Assembly: GCA_031213475.1 (NCBI GenBank)
Contig: JARUPZ010000026.1
Span: 8,801,824 to 8,865,823, forward strand
Source of the DNA: Nereocystis luetkeana
Lineage: Eukaryota > Sar > Phaeophyceae > Laminariales > Laminariaceae
DNA: 64,000 nt
Direction of reading: 5' to 3'
Below the pieces are notes generated by a model. That model saw nothing but the letters and a program-made list of their open reading frames with translations. It searched no databases and had not been told where the DNA came from. This document shows, piece by piece, positions 26,801-40,113 of this stretch. Positions within the stretch are counted from its first letter, which is position 1; each line of letters opens with the position of its first letter. The position numbers were made by a program, and so were the translations under genes.

Positions 26801-28528
26801 TCTCGTCTTCGTCGAGGGCCTGCCTGACGTTTACGCACCCTTCGGCTCATTGTGCCTCGTCAAGGCGGAGCTGCTGTGCACGGCGGAGGACAGGTGAGGG
26901 TTACGAACGCAACGAGGGTTGTATAGGGTGGTGGCGGTTACGGGTGGGGTTGCGGGGTTGCTCGCACGGCGGGCCGTAGGGGTTGAGTGGTGGCATCTCG
27001 ATGCGTGCCGCGGTAGGGTTATTGTCTATGCTGGTGGTCTCGTATACTGTACTGGGATTCATAGTGTATGCTACTGTAAGTAGTATGTATCTCCTACCGG
27101 TAGTTTTGATGAGGTTAGGATACTCAATTGGTGCTTTACACTTGAACAGCTCTCTACTGTATGTGACGAAGCTACTTGAGCTGCTTGAGCCACTTGAGCT
27201 GACAGAAATATATATGGTGATGAGAGCAATCCCATGCCCTAGCTCTACAAAGGCATTCCTGATTGCCTTGTTAATGCATGCCTTATTGTACAAAGTGAAT
27301 GGCATACCAACGATAAGGTATGCCTTATCGCAGTCTTGAGGCATGTTTTGTTAGTTGGGTATACAACCAATCACACGAGTTCACCAGAACAACCATTCAA
27401 ATCAACCAACCAAAAAAACAACCAAAATCAACCAGTCAAATCGATTCAACCATGCGTTAGTGGTTATTAAGACCTATGCCAATGGTACAGCGAAGTTGCA
27501 ATAAAAAGTTTGAATTTCAAAGATACCCGCCAAAAAAATTCACGACACGCTTCCTATGGGCCACCTAAAAAAAAAAAGTTCCTAACTTTTGGAAAAGCCC
27601 AAAAAAAGCAAATCTGGGGCCGATGTTGGGCCAACATCGGCTTGAGAAAAACTCAGGCCGATCTTTGGTTCGAAGCGGCGAGATTCCGAGTCCTCGACAG
27701 ACATCGATCAACAAAACCAACGATTGCGTCATGAATTCTGAACGGAGTGCGCTCGTTAGGGGCTCCGACCCACCCTAGGGTCACCGTCTTCACACCATGG
27801 CCGGTGTCATGTGGCGGGAGCTGACCAGGCGTGTGATAAAAAAACATTTGGCCGCTGGTTTGCACAAAACCGAAGACAAAACTTCTCCATCCGTCTCGAA
27901 TGGCAAAAAATAGACTTTTTTTCAGGTTTGGGATATTTCCGTAGGACGTCGCCGGCAAGCTCTCGCCCCCTAGACCATGGATCCGCCTGATATCTTCGAG
28001 GCCGTAATCTATACTCGTTGGGCTTGCCAGATACCGAGTGGGTTGGCCGTGGGCTGAGTCTATGTCGAGATCGAGCGTCGATCGTCGCCCGAGCTGGTTT
28101 CGATCACCGTGTTGACAATTTGCGACCAGAAAAACACAAATTGCGCCGCCTGCAGCCGTTGGGGAAATTAAAAAAAAAAAAAAAAAAAACGTTTTCCTCT
28201 TTTTTTCCCACAGCGCCGGTGGTACGAGAAAATTTTCGGCTGTTTTTTTAAAGCCATACCAGTATATTTGAAAAAAAACTTTTGAACTTCGCGTTTCCAT
28301 TGGCATAGGTTTAAGGCATGCCTTATTGTAAAGTACCTGGTAGGAGTGATTTTCAAACGATAAGGCGTGCCTTAATGCTTAGGGTGTGAGTGGTGTGAGT
28401 GGCGTGAGTGGTGTGAGTCACAAATTACATTATTCACTTGACTGCAGTATGTACAGTATAGGCTCAGTAGTCAGAGTGATAACACTAACAATATTGATAG
28501 TATACTGACAATACTGTTAACAATGCTG

Positions 28529-28569
<41 letters not shown>

Positions 28570-28616
28570 TAAAAAAATAATAATAATAATAATAATAATA
28601 ACAATAAAAAAAAATA

Positions 28617-28651
<35 letters not shown>

Positions 28652-28688
28652 TTTTAATAATAATAATAATAATAATAATAACAATAAC

Positions 28689-28722
<34 letters not shown>

Positions 28723-31700
28723 GTAATACTCGTAAGAGTAATTTAATAATAATACAAATAATAATTCAAATAATAACAATAATATTAATGATATTAATAG
28801 TAATGGTGATAATAATAATAATTGTTATTATCATTATATTAATACTAAAAGTAATAATACTGTTACGGGGGACCATAGTTAATAGGACCAAATACAGTTA
28901 GTAAAAATGGTCAAATATATAGGTTTTAATGTATGCCATAGGTCCTATTAACTATGGCCCCCCGTAATAGTAATAATAACCTATTAATAGGGCTCACGTT
29001 TCGGGGGGAACACATTTTTTTTTATCTTTTTATTAAAAAAACGTGCTCAATGGGGAGCACCAGGGGGCACACCTACATGATGCAGTCATGTGAATAGTCT
29101 ATGCTCAAGCTTCTTTTACCCTTTGAGGAGTGCACTCCCTTTTTCGGCACAGACCACTCAACTCATAAGTACTTGTCCCCATCAACGGGACTGCAGTCCT
29201 AAAAAGGTCAAGAGGCGATGCTTCACGGCGACATAACAATACGCCGCGAGCCTTGATGGCCAAAATAGGAGATCATTAACTGCTGTCGCGTACTGTGTGT
29301 ATCTCACCGCTTGAATCTTCATTGAAGGATCCCTGATGGGGACGTGCCGGGAGACGCGAGACTGTCCGTGGTGGAATGCCTCCTCTATGGCTGGGTTTCC
29401 ACTGCGCTGAGGCTGGAGGGGGGCAAGCATCGCTGGCTGGTCCACGGCATCGCGGGGTACCTGTTGACCCAGTTTGCGGCGGAGCTGAGGGGGGAGGAGG
29501 AGAGGCAACACCGCTTGTGGTGTGCGGTTCAGAAGGCGGTGAGGCTCTGCGCTGTGCTGTGCTGTGCTGTGCTGTATGCTGGGTGCTGTAGTGCTGTGCT
29601 GTGGTATTGGTGTAGCGTATTCCGCCGCGCGGTACGCGGTACTGTCGTAGTTTTTCTTTCCCGGAAAATGTTTTTTTTTTTCTTCCGCCACGATTTCTGT
29701 TTTCAGTACCCACTTCGAAGTGTTACTTTTCCTGGAAAATGAAAGTGGCTGTGCTTTTTGTCGCCCCGGCCCCTCCTACGGTACTCCTATTCAACAGGTG
29801 GCTCTGGACTGCGAGCTCGGCTGCCCCTCCGTGTCCCCGCCGACACCCGACCTCTACATCCTCGATGCCATCGATCCGGCGACGGCCTATTACTCGAGGC
29901 TCAAGGCCGGTCTCATCCTCCACATGATCGAGGTCAAGCTGCAGCCTGCGGACCTGCAGGACTCGCTGGGCCAGCTCATGCGCCCGATCGCGCTGCACGT
30001 GAGGGAGGAAGACGTCAACCTTAGGTGAGCGGGTGTGCTAGCAGACGTGGAGGATACATAGCGCGTCTTGTTGTTTTTTAGCCTCACAAATTTTGTGTTG
30101 TTGCTCTTCTGTTTTTTTTTGTAGTATATATGTGATGGTGTACACGATGTGGATACCATGCCCTATCCCCCAGATCGTACCGCCTCGTTGCCACTATAGT
30201 TCTTCAAGGACATCCTGGCTCCTCCGAGGCACCCTGAGATTCCCTCTTTTAATAGGTTTATAGTTGCTGACCGCCGAGAAGTGTCGTGACGCCACACAAG
30301 CTACCTCGCTGTTTTAGTCCACTCCCACATCATAGGAAGAGATAACTTGCTGGGGGACTACCGTCCCACATATAGATAGATCTTCTTATTTTGGTTCATT
30401 TTGACGGCAGCGTTGTTGCAGTTGTGACTACCACTTGATTTTGGTAGCAGTCTGATCGGGCTTGCGCGTGTGAGGGAGTGATGCATCACTGCCAGGTGCG
30501 TGGAGACTGGCGCAGACAGAGCGAACCTTTACCGTTTTTGTTGTGCATGTGGCCAACGGTGGCCGAGAAGAGATGAAGAAAAAAACGACCTACACTCCTT
30601 CCCAGTGTCAAAAATGAAAAACAGACCAGGGCGTTGGGGTTTGTGCACCAATCTGACGAAAAAAGAGTTTGCTTTCATGTTCGTAGTTTACTTGGTTTTA
30701 ACATACCTCCCGCTGTCTGGGTCTCGCAGATGGATGGTGGGGTTTCGGAAAAGTTTCGGTTTTTTCCGTGGGCCCCTGATATATCATACCTGGTATGAAT
30801 TGCAGGTATAAATTTTCACATAAGCCGGTCGCCCCGGTGGTTCAAGTGGTTAACCTCGAATTCTACTTGTTTGAGTCCTGGGTTCGAGCCCCAGGTGGGT
30901 CGGACTTTGACTTTATTTACAAAAATAAAAATAAAAAAGGATTCAATTGTTGAGAGCGCCTTGCAGCGTGGGTAGGCACAATTCGATGCGAGTCGAGGAG
31001 GGAAGAAAGGCTGAAATCTTCTCGCGATAAAAATGAAGGCACGTACCGTAGCGGGAAGGGGGGAGAAGAGCCTGCTAGGTGACCCCGGATCTGAGTTACG
31101 AGTTGGAAGGAGAGAGAGAAGAAGATGTGCGAAGATAATGAATGGGATGAGCAAAAAAACAAATAAAAAGTAGTATGATTTTTTTCGTTTTTTCAGTTAT
31201 TACTGTGATTCAGAATTCTGATTTTGTTTATCACCGGGAGGGACATACCAAGAGTATGTTGTATCACGTTTAGCTTCTGATCGCGCTTTCCGCGAGGGGG
31301 GAAGGTCTCAACCTCAGGTATTACGGGGGGCCATAGTAAATAGGACCAAATATTGTTAGTAAAAAAAGGTAAATATACAGGTTTTTGTGTTTATCGTAGT
31401 CCTATTTACTATGTTCCTCCGTAGCTGACCTTTTGGGGGGGGGAGAGCTGACCGGAACAACAACTCGCAAGCGGCGGACGTCTTCCTTCTCTGTAACGAG
31501 GCAACCAACCGCGTTTTGCTTGTCAGGATTTTCCCCTCCACTCAACCCCAACCAACCGCCGAGTCCAACCCTTACGGTATGCCCACCACAACACCAATCT
31601 GGCCCCTAGCCGAATCCTACGCTATCTCCATCCCCGACTCTACCCTACCGCCAACCCTACCGCCAGTTCTACCGCCAAACCTGGCACTCCATCTTTATTC

Positions 31701-32387
31701 TTGAATATGACCCCGGCCCCGACCCTGCCTCCTTATGACTCTAACCCTTGGATACTCTTAACCCTGACCCTGACCGTGACTGAAACGACAGGCGGCAAAC
31801 GTCTTCCTTCTCTCTGACGAGGCAATCGAGCGCCGCCTCGCAGGAGCCTCTAACAAGACAGTCCTCGGTCGCTTCCTCTGCGGCGAGTGGTGCTTCTGAT
31901 GCGGCTGCTCCTGGCGGGGGGGGGGTGCCCGCGGGGGGACGGGGGACGGCAGGGGCGGAGGAGATCGAGGGACACTTCATGCAGCCCTTGACGGCCATGG
32001 ACTTCATGCAGGCGAGGGTTATCGTTGAGGGAAGGAGGACAATTGGTGCAGAGGTTAACAATCGTAGGGCAGTGAGGAGATTAGCTGATGCAATGCCTAG
32101 CGTAGTGTGTTTGATGCTTTTAGGCCTACAGTCCCGTATCGGGGACGAAGTGCTTATACTTTGAGTGTTACTTGTGTCCCTAAAAGGGACTGTAGCTTGC
32201 CCTCAGAGGGCTAAGAAGAATACCAAGTACTGCTGGCTCTCTCCTAGAGTTGCAGGAGAGAGAAGTTGTACCTGCTGTAAGTAGAAGGCAAGAAAAACAG
32301 AAAACGTAGTGAAGAATGTGTACCCTAGTCGACCGGTGCAGCCCAGTTGCCTTCGACTTCATGAGCCGAATGTGTCTCTGTTGTTTA

Positions 32388-32418
<31 letters not shown>

Positions 32419-35400
32419 GCTGCTGTTGTTGTGTGTGTTTTTTTTTCTGCGTGGGTGTTCTGGGTGTTCTTGATGTTGTGTTTAGTGTGTTAGTCTCGTA
32501 TTGTGCTTTGTTTTTCTGTGGTGTTGATTTTGTGTGTTGTGTTCTGTGTTGGTTTACTTTGTCGCCCTTCTTGGCCGGGGGGGGGGGTGTTTCATTCCGT
32601 ATGCTGTTTGTTATGCTTACCAGCTGGTGCGAGCCGTGCACCCGCCTTTTATGACGTGTACACGGGTGCATACCGTTTTCAATGAGTGCTTTGTTTCGTG
32701 CTGATTACTTTTCGTTTCGCTATCGTTTTGGGTCGTTTGGGCTCCGTTTTGTTTTGTTTCGGTGTCGTGTTTGTGTCGTTTCGGCTCCGTTTTGTTTGGG
32801 TGCATTTCGTTTCATTTCGTTTCATTTCGGTGCATTTCGTTTCGATTCGTTTCGTGTCGCTTCGTCCGATTTCTGTCGTTTCTCTTCGCTTCGCTTCCTC
32901 CCGCTTCGTTTTTCTCTCTTCTCTTCTCTTCGTTTCGTTCTGTTTGTTTTTGTTTTACTTTGTTCCATTTTTTTCTTGTTTCATGTTCGTTTCCTTCTCG
33001 TTTCGCTTCGCTTCGCTTCGTTTCGCGTCATGGTTTGCACCTTTCGTTTTTCCGTATCGTTTTCTTTTTGCTCGTTTTTCGCAGCTGGTGCGAACGGTGG
33101 CGGCTAGGGGGGGGCACGACCTTGGTAAGGACCTCACGGAGGCGTTTTACCAGCAGTGGGTTACGGGGCAGTGTCTACCCTACCTCAGGTATGGACGCGA
33201 TTAGGCAGTAAGGTATAGTGTCTTTTACTGCTGCCCTGCACATACACTTGGGCGGGACTCTCTTTCCAACGAATATGATATGCCCCCCGCAACGGAACTG
33301 CTGTGGTAAGTACTGTCGGGTTACGGTGAATCGGGAATCAAATCAAGAGTTGCAGACTATCTGCGTGGTTTCTTCTGAGGCTCTTCGCGGTTAGTCGCCA
33401 GTGGGCCACGGGACAATGTCGATCGTACACTACGGTAGTACGGGGGGCCATAGTAAATACCTGGTAGGACTTACGGTACACACAAAAGCCTATACATACA
33501 TCTATTTTCACCCAAATATTTGGTCCTATTTACCATGTCCCCTCGTAAGGCCTAAGCCGTGGACAGGATGAACCGTTATGGTGCATGGTGGCTCGGGAAC
33601 CATACCCTGAGTGGTAGATTGTTCAGTGGTTTCTTGCGAGGCGCTTCGTGATTTGTCGGCAGTGGCCACGTGACTTTGTATACTACACTACTGGGCGTGG
33701 GGCATGAACAGAATTAGGGTCTAAGGCCGATAAGGTGAATCGGGATCCAGATGAAGAGGTACCTGGTACATGGGCGATTCAGTGTTTTTTCGTGGTGCAT
33801 TTCGAATCAAGATTTCTGTAAGCTCGTCTGATGAGGCACTTGAAACAAATGATTGGGAGCTAGGCTTATGAGGCATGCCAAATCAAGAATTGTCAGCTGA
33901 TCCGTTGTTTCGTGTGGGGCATCTAACGTGTTTGACCTGTGGGTCACGGGACTATAGTCTACCCCGCCTAAGGCATGGGCAGGGTTATGATGAGTCGGGG
34001 ACTTGGGGGTTATCGTTGACTGATCGGCCAGTCGATGGTGTGTTGGGTGTTCGGAGTCATTTCATGTTTTTGTCCGCAGTGCCTCGAGGTACCTCTATCG
34101 TACAAAGCACGCGCCAATAGCCAACAGCCTATAGGCAATAGCATATCGGGGGACCATTATTAATAGGACCAAATATTGTTAGTGAAAGTGCCGAAATATA
34201 TGGGCTTTTGTCTGTACCGTAGGTCCTATTTAATATGGTCCCCCGTAATAGTACGGTATCACACTAGGGTGATAAGATAGCACACCCCCTGGGACGAGTT
34301 TCAGAACCGATTTCCTCCGATACATGCCTTAAGGCCACTTCGTATGCAGTCGGATTTGCAGTCAGTTGGAAATGGTGCTATCGGCACGTTCGCACGAGCT
34401 TTTGCCCCGAAAATGTGCGAAACTGTTGTTTCTCGCCTCAGAACGACTTGGACTTTTCTCCAGGACCCATCGAGAGGTGTTTCCCGTTTCTCCATGTGCC
34501 CAGTTGCAGGAAATCACCTCCGGTACTTGTCCGATCCAACTGGGTCAAATACGATTACAACCCCCGATTGGATCGGAAAAAACGTTTTTTCCGATCCGAT
34601 CCCTGATCGTAATCGTATTTGACCCAGATGGATCGGAAAAGTACCGAAGGTGATTTCCTGCAACTGGGCGCATGGAGAAGCGGGAAACACCTCTAGATGG
34701 GTCTTGGATAAAAGTCCAAGTCGTTCTGAGGCGAGAAACAGCAGTTTCGCACATTTTCGGGGCAAAAGCTCGTGCGAACGTGCTGATCGCACCATTTCCA
34801 ACTGACTGCAAATCCGACTGCATAAGAAGTGGCCTAAGGGGGGGGGGCTATTAGTAATGGCACACACAACGAAATTACGGTGGCGTTTGAAATGTCTACA
34901 CCTCTGACACGCGATCGGTTCCCAGTTCATGAACTACAGCAGTACACGGATCAAAGCAGATCAGTTCCCGATCGTGTTCGGCCTCAAACCATCTTGCCGG
35001 GTGGGGCCGGTATATTCTGCTTGATCTGGAACATGTTTTCTTGTTCGGATTTGTGCTACGCAGATAAAGTGGACCCTTGCACAACCTCTCACGATGGGAG
35101 GTGAAAAACTAGATAAGATTATATATCTGTAGAGGATCTATCTGTAGATGGTGATCTATCTGATCTGTCCTGCGGCAGGTATTCAAATTTCTCGTCGAGA
35201 TCTTTCCGTTGACGCTTTCCTCGGCACGGTCGGCGTTTGCACTCTCCCCGTTTTCGAGAAAGCCTGCTATACTCTACAGTCTACACTCTACAGTCTCAGT
35301 GACATTAGGCCGGGGGGTTGTGTTATATTATCACCCGTGTTTTCTATACGGTGTGTTATCTTATCACCCGTGTTTTTATACGGTGTGTTATCTTATCACC

Positions 35401-38400
35401 CGTGTTTTTTTTACGGTGGGTTATCTCATGAACCGTGTTTTATATACGGTGTGCTATCTTATCACCCGTGTTTTATATACGGTATGCTTTCTTATCACCC
35501 ATGTGATACGGTGAGTATTGCTATCGCCCGTGCGATACGGTTAGAGTATGCTTACATAGTATAGAAACGTGAATAGTGATACAGGAGACCCGATTGTAAC
35601 ATACTATAAATACGAAGAGTGGCGATGTTAACACAGGAACGCCAATGGCAATAGTGGCATTATTTTTTAGTGACCCTGCTATATGACATCGATGATTAGT
35701 GGCAGTAGGCATAGCATTACGAACTATATAGCCAATGCTAGCACCGGTAGCCGATAGGCAGTACGGAATAATACCGATAATATATACCAGGTAGAAGTTT
35801 CACCAAAACTAATATTGTTACTCCAATAGTAGCACATTTCCTCTTACAAGAGTCACTGGCTGGATAGTAGCACGGTGACGCTAATAGTAACAACGGTACT
35901 ACTGTGCTGTACGATTTGTCAGATGGAAAAGGAAATACTATTAATAGTAGAGTAACATTGTAAGTCTAATGATAGCACGTAAACGTTAAATGATGTTTGA
36001 TTACGTATGTTCAAAAAGGGGGTACTGATTTGGAACATTGAAGCTGAGCTCTACTTCAACCGAGATGGGGGGAAAGACCAGAAGAATAGTGGTAGCATAC
36101 ATACGTGGTATCAGGAGAGGAAAAAGCTCAAATATATATGTTTGTAGACCGCAGTAAGACAATTGATGATGTGGGAGGAATCTGCACAAAATGGCGGGCA
36201 TTCCAACGTAGTGAAGTTGAGACTATCAATGAAAACATCGAACGCCAAATATATCACGCATTGTAACACCACTAGTGACGTAGAACGCCACTTGTCACGT
36301 AGAAACCCCAATGATAGTACTGGTAGTAACATTGTAACTGTAGCAACAAGAGTATCACACTAATGTCGTTGCCAGTACTACCAGTAGCATGGTAGCATCA
36401 ACTTTGTCGCCAAATAGTATATTAGCCGTTGTAACAGGAACGCCAACAGTGAAGTAGTAATGCCAACATCAACATAGAAACCCGAATGTAGCACCTGCAG
36501 CAATCCAGTGTCAGTAGGAAGTAGTGACAGAAACGCCAATCGTAGTATCCTACCAGTACGTGGTAACATAGTGATAGGAACACGAAGAGCAGGTGTTGCA
36601 TGTTGAATATCGTGTCGGAACTTTGGATCTATCGAGATATGGAACTGGCGGTGCATCGAATGTATCGGACGTGTTTTCCCCCTCCATCCCCTCGCACCCC
36701 CGTGTTTTGTATGCCGACACTAAACGAAAGCTTCCATGATGCATCCCAGATCGAAATCTTATCGGTTACGATCGTATTTTTTCTAGCTTACCGGCATCGT
36801 ATCGTATCGGACTCTATTTGAAAAACGGTATCCGATGCCCTACGCTACATTTGCGAAGGATTTGGCTGGGCTGGGTCTGGGTTTTTCGCAGCCTGTTTCC
36901 ATGGCAATGCTGCAATAGCAATCCCCACCCAGAATTAAGTGCTGTGGGGAAAACGTGATGAAAGGTGCTATTAGTGGGTTTTGGGGGCTCGGAGGGTTGG
37001 TTAGCAAACGGAGCTACTTCTGATCCGCATGCTTGAGGATGAATCAGCTCCGCAGGTTTGTCGGTTTCCAATGTTTTGAAAACCCAACCAGATCGGACGA
37101 TCGGGTTTCCAATGTTTTGAAAAGCCAACCAGATCGGACGATCGCAAACACCCTATTGATACTACCAGGATCACCTCGTTTATCAGCGAATCAGCTCCTC
37201 ACCGATTCGTTTTCTCCGGCTTGAAATATTTTTATAGCCCAACCAAGTTGGACTATCGCGAAGCACCCTATTGGTCTATTGGTAGTACCGGCACTGACGG
37301 TTGTAACGGCCAGTCGCTATGTTTGTCTGCCGCATCATACATACATGCTTGCGTGAAAACGTGCAGGGTCGGGTATCACTATAAGAAGAAGGCCAACGTC
37401 ATCAACCTCGTCGTCGAACAGGTGAGGGCTAGAGTTATTTTACAGGAAGACCGTGTAGTCGAACTTGACCGTTCGTTGGATCCTGACCCGTTGGCTGGGT
37501 CTTGATGGTTTCGTTGGATCTCGACCGTTCGTTGGATCTAAACCCGTTGGTTGGATGTTGACCCGTTGGTTGGGCCTTGACCTGTTGGTTCGATCTTGAC
37601 CTGTTGGTTCGATCTTGACCGTTAGTTAGATCTTGTCCGTTCTTTGGATCTTGACCGTTTGCTGTATCTTGGACACTCTACAGTTGGGCCGTTGCGTCTA
37701 AAAGTAGGGCACTTAAAATCCTTTCCCCACTTCAATATATTTCGGACTCTAACTCTAATTATAAGCAGTGTGAGCCGAAAATGTAACCACAGTTCCAACC
37801 AAGGAGTTCCGGCAGGGGGGGTCACGATTTAAGATATACGTATCGGTTTAAGATAGTAACTGGTTTCATTCTTTTAGGATTGCAGCCCCGTTTTGGGGAC
37901 AAATCAGTCAATTTCCAAGTACTTTGCCCCCAAAACGGGACTGCACTCCTGAAAGGGTTAAGATAGCTCCAAGGCCGAACACAGGCGTACTACAACCTAT
38001 GTATTGCATGTTGCCGCCTAAAGAAATTTCGGGTTCACCCTGCCTCAGAGACACAAAACGACCGTTACAAGGGAGCATCACAGCGGTGGCTACTGCGTGG
38101 CGGGGGGGTGATACAAATTGGCGTCCGAAGTACACTGCAGGGAACCGTAAGGCGTACGGCACGAACGACGACAAGGTCCTACCTACGCGTACTGCTCTAC
38201 GATGCCCGTGCCACGCACTGCTGGGCGGTGACGCTGCTCGTAGACCGTTGGTATCCCCGCAAAGTTCTCGTTGGTTTGGCCGCTATACTATAGCCAAGTC
38301 CTAAGTTTGGCCGCTATATATCCAGTACCCATATACCCAGTACCTATATATCCAGCACCTACATATACTGTAGTGCAAGTATGTGCCACGGCAGGGGTTA

Positions 38401-40032
38401 AGCCGTTTAGAACTGCAGTCTCATTTTGGGGGACAATCCACTCAAATTTAAAGTAGTTTGTCCCCAAATCGGGACTGCGGTCCTAAAAGGGTTGAGCCGT
38501 TTATGTTAGGAGCGCACTCCCTTTCCGGAGACAAATGGCTCACTGATAGTATTCATGTTTGGCTGACATGTTTGCTTCTATGCGTTTGCATCTCTTTTTT
38601 GCTTTGATTTTCGCAGTGTCACGACACGTACCCTGGTGGTTGTTAGTAGTATCCCTCTATTACGGGGGACCGTAGTTAATAGGACCTATGTTATACATAA
38701 AAACCTATATATTTAACCATTTTTACTAACAATATTTGGTCCTATTAACTATGGTCCCCCTTAATAGGATAAATTATCACGACGGATACTTGATAGTTGG
38801 ATGGAAATAACGGTTTTTTGTGAAGACAACACAAATATTTATATGTAAATGTAAATGTATATGTACCCAATGGTGTAGAAGGGTTGAGTGTCACCTCTTG
38901 CTTAAGGCAGGACAACTTGAGAGCGAAAAAATGACGACAAAAAAGATGTCGATTACATCATCGGCTACTGCTGGGCTTGGCTGATGGCACTTGTATACTT
39001 CGAATTACTGTAAGTATATGGAATACCAGGTATCTCTTACGGGGGACCATAGCAAACAAGATCAAATATTGTTAGTCAAAATTGCGAAATACATACCAGG
39101 TAGGTTTTTGTGTGTGCCTTAGGTCCTATTTAATATGCCCCCCCCGCAATACTGTGGATGCAATAAATTCAATGCAGGGGTCTGTAAGGCACGGGCTCAG
39201 TATGATGTACCTGGTACATACATAAATGGTATATGTGTGGTGTTGTATATCGTATTACATGCGTAAGAAACGGTTCCTCGATAAATGGTATATGTGTGGT
39301 GTTGTATATCGCATTACATGCGTAAGAAACGGTTACTCGTAGTACGTCGCGTCCGTAGCATACATCGAGTCTCCCGAGCCCACCGACACTACCTACCCGC
39401 ATACTCCCTCGGACCTCCGCATCCCATCGTCGTGAACAAACAGTCCCTATCGATAAATGCCGAAACTGAAAACATATATTTTTTTCCCCCTGTGCTGTAC
39501 GTACTTGGCTGTGCTTGGTATCGGTGCAAACGTACTGTGCCGCGCAGCCTATGTAGTGGCATTTGACTGAGCTTGTTGAGTTTGGTGGTGCGTGAGTTAG
39601 CGAGGGGGGGGGGTGTACTCCTTGCTCCGCATGGTCCTACTGTAGTAATAGGACGCGAATGGACGAGGGAAGAACGTGCTGTGAAGTTCTCCCAAAATAA
39701 GCCTGCTTCGTTACCTCGGGTATGGAGTTGCGACGACATAGGGAGGAAGCAGGAGAAATAATACCTGATATTGAAAGTAGGGAAGGGGGTGAGAAAAAAA
39801 AAAAAGAGAGAGAGGGAATATGCGGGGTATATCTGTGAGGTTTTCGTCCCCCTCAAAACCCGTACCTGGTAGTTAGCAAGATCGAAGCGTATCCCACGCA
39901 GCCTGCAAAGATGAGTTTCCACAAAAATCATCGATCTCACAGATTTCGCTTTTTTTTGTTTAGCATTATATGAAATGGCCGTAGGAGTGGCGGAGGGCGG
40001 TGGTTCGCTTCTTCAATAATCTGATTGTTGTG

Positions 40033-40113
<81 letters not shown>

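Noticed and set aside
35295-35540. Regular repeats resembling a CRISPR array
   Set aside because: Direct 31-bp tandem units with no unique spacers, in a eukaryotic intron. The same holds for 58685-59300 and 62855-63090.
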